Assembly (NCBI GenBank): GCA_937898265.1
Contig: CALEJM010000008.1
Coordinates: 1 to 7,849 of the forward strand
Reading direction: 5' to 3'
Origin: an uncultured Porphyromonadaceae bacterium
Lineage (GTDB): Bacteria; Bacteroidota; Bacteroidia; Bacteroidales; Paludibacteraceae
DNA: 7,849 nucleotides
Positions 4,948 through 7,849 of this stretch are shown in pieces (within the stretch, counting starts at the first letter, position 1; every line of letters begins with the position of its first letter). The translations under genes were made by a program, and so were the position numbers. The notes beneath the pieces are model-generated. The model made no database searches and was not told where the DNA came from. It saw only the letters and a program-made list of their open reading frames with translations.

Positions 4948-7656
4948 ATGATTCAAAGACTGTTATGTGTCTTGTTGGTGCTATGTGTTTGTCTACAGGT
5001 ATTTGCGTACGATTTTATTTCTGATAATGTCTATTACACCATCACTTCTTCTTCTTGTCCAGGAACTGTGGAGGTGACCTACGGCGACAATGATTATTGT
5101 GGAAGTGTCACGATTCCTTCGTGTGTGACGTATAATGGAAATACTTATTCTGTCGTAAGTATTGGAAGTCGAGCTTTTTACGACTGCATAAACCTGACAA
5201 GCATCAATATTCCGAATTCTATCAAAACGATTGGCGACTTCGCCCTCTGGGGTTGCTCTGGTCTGTCGTTCATAACGATTCCAGACTCTGTAGCAAGCAT
5301 TGGTGAAGGCGCCTTCTGGGGTTGTGCGGGTCTGACTAACATAACGATTCCCAATTCTGTTACGAGCATTGGCGAAAGCGCTTTGTGGGGATGCACTGGT
5401 CTAAGAAGCGTGACCGTTCCCCATTCTGTTGCCCATATTGAACTTTGTTCTTTTATCGATTGCTCCGCCTTGGATACTATGACAGTAGCAGGTGGTGATG
5501 TTCTCTGTTTCACAAAGTCGAACGCTAAGAACCTTGTCCAGGCATACAATGATTCCATGGCTATCGAACCAGATAGCATCACGCTGAACCCAGAATTATT
5601 TAGATTTAATCTCTGTGCACACCGGGGACTGTTGGAGTATAAGGAAAATTCAATGAGTGCCTTTCAAGCCGCCTACGATGCTGGATTCAGATATGTTGAA
5701 TGTGATGTTCAGGTGTCAAGGAATGGTGTGCCTTATATCAAACACGACAACTCAAATCTCGAACCAGATAGTAGTTCGCTGCTTCTGTTTGACTTGCTCA
5801 CATGGGCAAAGGCAAACAATGTGATTGTTGAGTTGGACTGTGCGGGCAGAACGTTTATCAATCAGGCGAAGGCAAAGATCATCTATGATATGGTTCATGA
5901 AACAGAGATGCAAGGCTCTGTTGTCTACACCGCACGATATTACGAGTTGCAATATCTCGTGAATACCAATTCGTTTGACATACCGGTGTGTGTGTCGATG
6001 CAGATGTATACGCCCGAAGCTATCACCAATATGTCAAATCAAGTCGATGATTTTGTGTATGCCATGGTTTCTTATGATTCCAAACAGCCGAACTTGCCTC
6101 AGGCTGTTGGAGCTGCGCATGCAAGAGACTGGCATATCAAGACTTGGACTGTGACCACCGTAGATACGGCAGTCATCAATAGAAATTACGGCGTTGATTT
6201 TATACTTGTTGATGCAACAAAATACTGGGATTTGAACATCGCAGAGGAGTGCATCGGTCAAACCAACATTACCTTCCCAGACACTACCACAGTTATTGAA
6301 TCTGGCACTTTTGAGACATGCTCAAATTCCCAAAGCGTCACCATACCAAGATCTGTTACCGAAATCGGAACCTACGCGTTCTATAATTGTTCGGGTCTGA
6401 CAAGCATAACATCGTTGGCAACCACAGCTCCACAATTAGGTGTTGCGGCGTTTGAGATGGTAAACGACACAATTCCAGTCTATATTCCATGCGGCAGTCT
6501 TCAATCTTATCGTGCTGCCTGGCCTCATTTCTCAAACTTTGTTGACACCATCTTCGTCTTTGCCGTTGAGGCGTCAACTAAAAACGATATCATGGGTAGA
6601 GCAGTTGTCACAACTCAGCCAACATGCGCCGCTCCGACGGCAACATTTTCGGCTGAGGCTAACCCTGGATATCACTTTTCCCATTGGACTGACGGCAACA
6701 GGCAGAACCCACGAACCATTTCCGTAACAAGCGATACGGCTCTTAAGGCCTATTTTGCTTTGACCACAAACGACACTACCGACAATCTTGCTTTTATCTG
6801 TCAAGGTGAAACCTTCTTCTGGCATGGTCGGTTGTTGACAGAGGCAGGCGTTTATCAAACAAAGTTGGGAAAAACACAATATGGTGCCGATTCCATTGAA
6901 ATCCTCACATTGATAGTCGACACACTCTCAACCAAAACCGAGTCTGCTGTTGTCTGTCGAGACGATTTGCCTTATCTGTGGAGGGGACAATCTTTGACAA
7001 CTGCTGGCACATATACTGCTCAAGCAATGTCTGTCTTTACCTGCGACACGATAGTGACTTTGAACCTTACGGTTGTGACCAATGACACAATATATACTTC
7101 TGCGTCTTTGTGTCAAGGGGATAGTCTATTGTGGTTTGGACAACAGCTGTCGGAGGCAGGTGTTTATCATGAAATCATAGGAACAACTATTTATGGTTGC
7201 GACTCCGTGGAACAGTTGACGTTAACCTTGAATCCAACTTATAACGACACCATCATCATTGAAATCTCGGCAGCAGACCTCCCTTTTGAAATGAACGGTG
7301 TGTCATTGACCTCGGGCGGAACCTATGTCTCTCGTGGACAGTCTGCTTTTGGTTGTGATTCCATCGTAACATTGATTTTGGATGTTCCCTTAAATCTGGA
7401 TGTTGTTGAAGACCACCAGTTCGTAGTATCGCCTAACCCGGTAGAGAGGGGTGGAACCATCGTCATCGAACTGTCTTCTACCACTACACAATCAGCGGAA
7501 ATAAACCTGTATAATGCCAACGGAAAACTGCTCAGTCGTTATGAGATAACTGAAAACGTAAGTGATATTCAAATGCCAGAAAACGCTGGACTCTACATCC
7601 TACAAATAATCACCAAGTCGGGTCTCGTTAAATACGGAAAGATATTGGTGAAATAA
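4948..7656 (+). CDS. Secreted BspA-like LRR protein with embedded GDPD-like domain and T9SS sorting domain
   Basis: A 902-residue multidomain secreted protein. Residues 1-20 are a signal peptide (MIQRLLCVLLVLCVCLQVFA). Residues ~21-71 are the strand-rich cap typical of BspA-type proteins (VTIPSCVTYNGNTYSVVS), and ~72-186 are about five 23-residue LRR_5 repeats. Residues ~219-428 form a GDPD-like domain with catalytic residues retained. LRR_5 sequence resumes at ~441-530, ending in the usual VYIPCGSLQSYRAAWPHFSNF capping segment. Residues ~538-605 resemble an InlB B-repeat module (YHFSHWTDG...NPRTISV...LKAYF). Residues ~616-815 are four 52-residue repeats, and ~823-902 a T9SS type A sorting domain. 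BspA-type LRRs bind host or bacterial surface proteins in oral Bacteroidetes; GDPDs hydrolyse glycerophosphodiesters. A surface or released enzyme-adhesin is inferred; substrate and binding partner are unknown. It is transcribed alone from its own promoter. Confidence 0.88.
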   Translation: MIQRLLCVLLVLCVCLQVFAYDFISDNVYYTITSSSCPGTVEVTYGDNDYCGSVTIPSCVTYNGNTYSVVSIGSRAFYDCINLTSINIPNSIKTIGDFALWGCSGLSFITIPDSVASIGEGAFWGCAGLTNITIPNSVTSIGESALWGCTGLRSVTVPHSVAHIELCSFIDCSALDTMTVAGGDVLCFTKSNAKNLVQAYNDSMAIEPDSITLNPELFRFNLCAHRGLLEYKENSMSAFQAAYDAGFRYVECDVQVSRNGVPYIKHDNSNLEPDSSSLLLFDLLTWAKANNVIVELDCAGRTFINQAKAKIIYDMVHETEMQGSVVYTARYYELQYLVNTNSFDIPVCVSMQMYTPEAITNMSNQVDDFVYAMVSYDSKQPNLPQAVGAAHARDWHIKTWTVTTVDTAVINRNYGVDFILVDATKYWDLNIAEECIGQTNITFPDTTTVIESGTFETCSNSQSVTIPRSVTEIGTYAFYNCSGLTSITSLATTAPQLGVAAFEMVNDTIPVYIPCGSLQSYRAAWPHFSNFVDTIFVFAVEASTKNDIMGRAVVTTQPTCAAPTATFSAEANPGYHFSHWTDGNRQNPRTISVTSDTALKAYFALTTNDTTDNLAFICQGETFFWHGRLLTEAGVYQTKLGKTQYGADSIEILTLIVDTLSTKTESAVVCRDDLPYLWRGQSLTTAGTYTAQAMSVFTCDTIVTLNLTVVTNDTIYTSASLCQGDSLLWFGQQLSEAGVYHEIIGTTIYGCDSVEQLTLTLNPTYNDTIIIEISAADLPFEMNGVSLTSGGTYVSRGQSAFGCDSIVTLILDVPLNLDVVEDHQFVVSPNPVERGGTIVIELSSTTTQSAEINLYNANGKLLSRYEITENVSDIQMPENAGLYILQIITKSGLVKYGKILVK
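5161..5505 (+). repeat. Five BspA-type 23-residue LRR units (69-bp period)
   Basis: Units start at Ile72, 95, 118, 141 and 164 of the protein (nt 5161, 5230, 5299, 5368, 5437). The pattern is IGxxAxxxCxxLxxxxIPxSVxx. The second to fourth units share an unusual Trp-Gly-Cys (ALWGC, AFWGC, ALWGC), pointing to recent internal duplication. The fifth is diverged (IELCSFIDCSALDTMTV) and leads into a linker of about 30 residues before the GDPD-like domain. Confidence 0.88.
5602..6231 (+). other. GDPD-like catalytic domain within the LRR protein
   Basis: Residues ~219-428 carry the glycerophosphodiester phosphodiesterase signature in order. These are CAHRG (His225-Arg226), KENSMSAFQAA (Glu233-Asn234), YVECDV (metal ligands Glu251 and Asp253), NGVPYIKHD (second catalytic His266), VIVELD (Glu295), IKTWTVTT (Trp400) and GVDFILVD (415-422). 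The two catalytic histidines and the acidic metal ligands of the family are all present. Two deviations are visible. The usual ExK in the middle of the barrel reads Glu295-Leu-Asp297. Only about 28 residues separate HD from that Glu, much shorter than in typical GDPDs, so the small insertion that helps shape the substrate site seems mostly absent. Activity is plausible but unproven. Confidence 0.85.
6295..6540 (+). repeat. Second block of BspA-type LRRs with C-terminal cap
   Basis: After the GDPD-like domain the 23-residue pattern resumes at Ile450 (IESGTFETCSNSQSVTIPRSVTE) and Ile473 (IGTYAFYNCSGLTSIT). It then passes to the characteristic BspA terminal segment with VYIPCGSLQSYRAAW. The first of these units is preceded by a partial one (NITFPDTTTV). 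This shows the catalytic domain interrupts, rather than follows, the LRR region. Confidence 0.82.
6793..7398 (+). repeat. Four 52-residue Cys-containing repeats
   Basis: The units begin at about residues 616, 668, 720 and 772, with the first-position Cys at 618, 670 and 722. Each follows the pattern C(Q/R)(G/D)(E/D)...W.G..L..AG.Y......(G/T)CD(S/T)(I/V)..L.L.V, common in large Bacteroidetes surface proteins. Unit 1 has GADS in place of GCDS and unit 4 starts ISAADLPF without Cys, so only the middle two keep both cysteines. The repeats probably form a beta-sandwich stalk presenting the LRR/GDPD region; that is inference. Confidence 0.8.
7414..7653 (+). other. Type IX secretion system type A C-terminal sorting domain
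   Basis: Residues ~823-902 match the Por secretion tail pattern: FVVSPNPVERGGTIVIEL, then INLYNANGKLLSRYEI, a DIQMPENAGLYILQI segment and the terminal KYGKILVK. In T9SS organisms this domain directs outer-membrane export and is normally cleaved, with anchoring to anionic LPS or release. No T9SS machinery gene is in the window, so the system's presence is inferred from this signal. Confidence 0.88.
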
Positions 7657-7849
7657 TCGGAAACTTCATGAAGCTTCTGTTGTTGTCTAAACGCCTCTGA
7701 ATTGTCGACATAATAAGCAGTTTTTCGTTTTTCTGTCTGCAATCCTCACTGTATAAACCATTTATTTCAATGTGAACGAAAGTTAATGCCCCAAAAAGCA
7801 CTGTTCTTGCAAATTTCTATAACTTCAAACCAAACGAATTATTAAAAAA
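7657..7849. other. Non-coding stretch at the window end
   Basis: I see no gene, RNA or convincing promoter in these 193 bp. Two overlapping short palindromes, CTTCATGAAG (7664-7673) and GAAGCTTC (7670-7677), follow the stop codon closely, but no T-run follows them, so I do not call a terminator. The sequence becomes AT-rich toward the window end. Confidence 0.5.

Noticed and set aside
7657..7700. Terminator after the LRR-GDPD gene
   Set aside because: Only short overlapping palindromes occur and there is no following T-run.
7800..7849. Promoter for a gene beyond the window end
   Set aside because: TTG and TA-containing motifs occur, but not with the TAnnTTTG sequence and 19-21 bp spacing seen at 4895-4925.

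Overview
The window looks like Bacteroidales chromosome, probably a Prevotella-like organism. The evidence is a DUF4292 lipoprotein, a BspA-type leucine-rich-repeat protein ending in a type IX secretion (T9SS) sorting domain, and Bacteroidetes-style promoters of the form TTG-N20-TAnnTTTG. Genus is inferred from gene content only; no rRNA or other marker gene is present.

Positions 1-4280, plus strand, form one tight gene string that is probably an operon. It begins with the 3' part of a tetratricopeptide-repeat gene, cut by the window edge. A DUF4292 lipoprotein follows, its ATG overlapping the previous stop by one base. Next is an EnvC-like coiled-coil protein with a LytM/M23 domain whose zinc ligands are all replaced, 11 bp downstream. 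Last is queH, epoxyqueuosine reductase of queuosine tRNA modification, again 11 bp downstream. The first three genes fit envelope and peptidoglycan maintenance; queH is functionally unrelated and may simply share the transcript.

Positions 4281-4450 hold an independent tRNA-Gln(CTG) unit: a TACTTTTG -7 element, a 71-nt tRNA without encoded CCA, and a strong 15-bp hairpin terminator.

Positions 4451-4947 contain a decayed IS3-family element on the minus strand (the C-terminal third of the transposase and the right end only). Its truncated edge lies immediately upstream of a near-perfect Bacteroidetes promoter.

Positions 4948-7656 encode a 902-residue secreted multidomain protein. Its order is signal peptide, BspA-like LRRs, a glycerophosphodiester phosphodiesterase (GDPD)-like domain, more BspA LRRs, an InlB-B-like module, four 52-residue Cys-containing repeats, and a T9SS type A sorting domain. 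The GDPD-like domain with retained catalytic histidines, embedded inside a BspA adhesin-type scaffold, is the most unusual item here. Positions 7657-7849 are non-coding with no convincing terminator or promoter.
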